Source: Geodermatophilus poikilotrophus
Lineage (GTDB): Bacteria; Actinomycetota; Actinomycetes; Mycobacteriales; Geodermatophilaceae
Direction: 5' to 3'
Assembly (NCBI RefSeq): GCF_900111455.1
Contig: NZ_FOIE01000006.1
Coordinates: forward strand, 248,001-312,000
DNA length: 64,000 nucleotides
A program made the position numbers and the translations under genes. The notes under the pieces are model-generated. The model was not told the DNA's origin, ran no database searches, and saw only the letters and a list, made by a program, of their open reading frames with translations. This document shows, piece after piece, positions 62,467 through 64,000 of this stretch (within the stretch, counting starts at the first letter, position 1; each line of letters opens with the position of its first letter).

Positions 62467-64000
62467 TCAGCCTGTCACCTCCGCCGGGACCGGGTTCGAC
62501 AGCGGCAGATCGGCGACCAGCCGCAGCCGCTCCTGGCCCTCGTCGTCCCGGTCGCTGACGAACAGCCGGAAGGAGGCGTCGCGGTCGTGCAGCACCAGCT
62601 CGCCGAGCTGGTTGCCGAAGTACGGTCCGGCCTGCTTGGCCCAGTCCAGCTCCGAGGGGCGGACCCGGGCCAGGCGGGACACCCCCGTGGTGAGCCGGCG
62701 GGCCCAGCGGCTCCAGCCGATGCGGAAGCCCACCCGGATCGGGTGCGGCGCCTGGTTGTGCAGCGGGGACACGGTCAGCTGGTGCACCCGGGTGCTCAGG
62801 CCGTCGGGTTGCACCAGCTCGGCGGCGTAGGCGTGGTGGACGTCGCCGGAGAGCACCAGCACGGTCGCCGGCGCCCGACCCCGCTCGCCCCGGGCCAGCC
62901 CGACCAGGGCACGGCCCAGCCGCTCGAAGGAGTCGCCGAACGCGGCCCAGTGCTCGAGGTCGGCGGCCTGGCGGAGCTGTTCGGAGACCCAGCCCAGCGG
63001 ACGGCCCAGGTGCCGCCGGACGAGCGTCTCGTTCCACCGCTCCACCTGGTGGATGGCGTGCGGCAGCAGCCAGGGCAGCGAGGTCCCCAGCACCAGGTGC
63101 TCGACCCCCTCGTCGACGGCGCGGCGCATCGCCGCCTCCACCCAGGCGAACTCGTCCTCGTCGAGCATCCCGCGGGCGGACTCCTCCAGCACCCGGCCGG
63201 CGCGGCTGTCGACCATGATCATCCGCGCCTCGCCCCAGTGCCGCACGTAGCTCCAGCGGACCGAGCGGGGATCGCGGTCGGCGGCCTCGGCCATGGCCTG
63301 CAGCACCGGCTCGGCATCGTCGCGGTGCTCCTGGACCGCCCGCCAGGTCTCGTTGTCGGCCAGCTCCTGCGGGCTGAGGTTGCCCAGGTGCTGGTAGACC
63401 CAGTAGCTGACCAGGCCTCCGCAGATGCGGCGGGTCCACCAGTCCTGTCCGGTCACCTTGCGGCGCCATGCGGCGGAGGTGTTCCAGTCGTCGATCATCT
63501 CGTGGTCGTCGAAGATCATCGACGACGGCACGGTCGACAGCAGCCAGCGCACCTGCGGATCGCTCCAGGACTCGGCGTAGAGCCGGGTGTACTCCTCGAA
63601 GTCGTCGACCTGGGCGTTCCGCGGGGTCGGCCGCTGCCGGCGCAGGGAGAGCCACTGGCGGGTCGCGCGGGTGAGCTCGTCGGCGTAGACCTGGTCGCCG
63701 AGCAGCACCAGCGCGTCGGGCCAGGTGTCCTCGGGCTGGCCGGTCAGTCTCGCGGCATAGGTGTCCAGCGCGTCGGGCGGGATGCCCTCGTCGGCGTCGA
63801 CGGTGCTGGGGGTGGCGTAGCGGCACGAGCCGAAGGCGATGGTGAACGGTCCGGGCCGGCCCGGCGTCCGGATCCGGCTGCGCGGGAACGCTGACGAGGC
63901 CTCCGGCCACACCTGCTCGCCGTCGTCCCCGTCGACGGAGAGGCGCACCTCGTAGGGCGTGGTGCTGCCCGGCTCCAGCCCCTCGACGACGACCAGGGCG
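62467..64000 (-). CDS. PhoD-type alkaline phosphatase family protein (5' end outside window)
   Basis: The frame enters from the right edge with TTPYEVRLSVDGDDGEQ, so the start is missing; more than 500 residues are visible. PhoD-like metallophosphatase blocks are clear: FTIAFGSCRYA, LVLLGDQVYADEL (metal Asp), MIFDDHEMIDDWNTS, LVLGTSLPWLLP and VLVLSGDVHHAYAAEL. Family members are Ca/Fe-dependent phosphodiesterases or phosphatases, usually exported. Whether this one has a signal peptide cannot be seen. It is upstream of the EEP gene on the same strand, with an 83-nt gap holding the palindrome GAGCTCGCGAGCTC (62442-62455). Confidence 0.86.
   Translation of the reverse strand, partial: ALVVVEGLEPGSTTPYEVRLSVDGDDGEQVWPEASSAFPRSRIRTPGRPGPFTIAFGSCRYATPSTVDADEGIPPDALDTYAARLTGQPEDTWPDALVLLGDQVYADELTRATRQWLSLRRQRPTPRNAQVDDFEEYTRLYAESWSDPQVRWLLSTVPSSMIFDDHEMIDDWNTSAAWRRKVTGQDWWTRRICGGLVSYWVYQHLGNLSPQELADNETWRAVQEHRDDAEPVLQAMAEAADRDPRSVRWSYVRHWGEARMIMVDSRAGRVLEESARGMLDEDEFAWVEAAMRRAVDEGVEHLVLGTSLPWLLPHAIHQVERWNETLVRRHLGRPLGWVSEQLRQAADLEHWAAFGDSFERLGRALVGLARGERGRAPATVLVLSGDVHHAYAAELVQPDGLSTRVHQLTVSPLHNQAPHPIRVGFRIGWSRWARRLTTGVSRLARVRPSELDWAKQAGPYFGNQLGELVLHDRDASFRLFVSDRDDEGQERLRLVADLPLSNPVPAEVTG

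Noticed and set aside
61568-63910. Single 780-residue fusion of PhoD and EEP regions on the minus strand
   Set aside because: PhoD motifs are in another frame (ending at 62467), and the EEP gene has its own GTG with GAGGAGGGA. The long frame is only stop-free GC sequence.

Overview
The window is very GC-rich with strong third-position G/C bias, frequent GTG starts and many 4-nt ATGA/GTGA gene overlaps. Its gene content is that of an actinobacterium: a SepIVA-type coiled coil beside coaD, a NUDIX plus histidine-phosphatase MutT1 fusion beside ppk, an NdgR/LtbR-type IclR gene divergent from leuCD, and CofC of F420 synthesis. The overall style fits Geodermatophilaceae-like soil actinobacteria; that placement is inferred, not proven. 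I see no phage, transposon, CRISPR array or secondary-metabolite cluster. It is a core chromosomal segment.

Positions 1-10.4 kb: a truncated sugar-dehydrogenase lipoprotein gene, a 2-hydroxyacid dehydrogenase, a PH-domain membrane protein, an XRE/MmyB-type regulator divergent from ilvD, and two tandem membrane GGDEF-EAL proteins (first GGDEF degenerate, second intact with an I-site). 10.4-20.5 kb: a branched-chain amino acid block with ilvB-ilvN-ilvC, serA, leuB and cimA. With ilvD upstream and leuCD at 32-34 kb, the window encodes the AHAS/KARI/DHAD core and the citramalate route to isoleucine (CimA, LeuCD, LeuB); leuA, ilvE and ilvA are not here. Two leader-peptide attenuators are visible: a Leu/Val-coding one before ilvB and an Ile-Ile-Ile one before cimA. 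They share a 12-nt core around the leader stop codon.

20.6-31.3 kb: a Met-rich membrane protein, a NarL-type two-component pair, a monooxygenase/VOC pair, a FAH-family hydrolase coupled to gltX, a CPBP protease whose 3' end runs into tRNA-Gln, a tandem duplication of tRNA-Glu with its terminator, galT-galK and a sulfite-oxidase-type molybdoenzyme. 31.5-47.1 kb: NdgR-like regulator, leuCD, mutT1-ppk, cofC, plsC-gpsA, a PLP lyase, a phosphatidylcholine-synthase-like enzyme, ddl, a lipoprotein, a DUF3515 protein, a stand-alone Lrp ligand-binding domain, thiL, an acetyltransferase and a cytidylate-kinase-like protein. 47.3-60.4 kb: the conserved rpmB / DAK-recG-rsmD-coaD / sepIVA / yceD-rpmF-rnc-mutM-acyP-smc block. 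60.4-64 kb: a frameshifted endonuclease/exonuclease/phosphatase (EEP) gene and an internally deleted acetyltransferase (both probably decaying), an intact EEP gene, and a PhoD-type phosphatase cut by the window end.

Two features recur across the window. First, at least nine intergenic hairpins start at or within about 20 nt of a stop codon and lie in the orientation of that gene. They share a loop/3' signature (GGCGGGACCCT) while the outer stem differs between copies and stays complementary, often with a bulged A. Second, many genes begin 6 or 8 nt after a TANNNT hexamer, which implies leaderless mRNAs.
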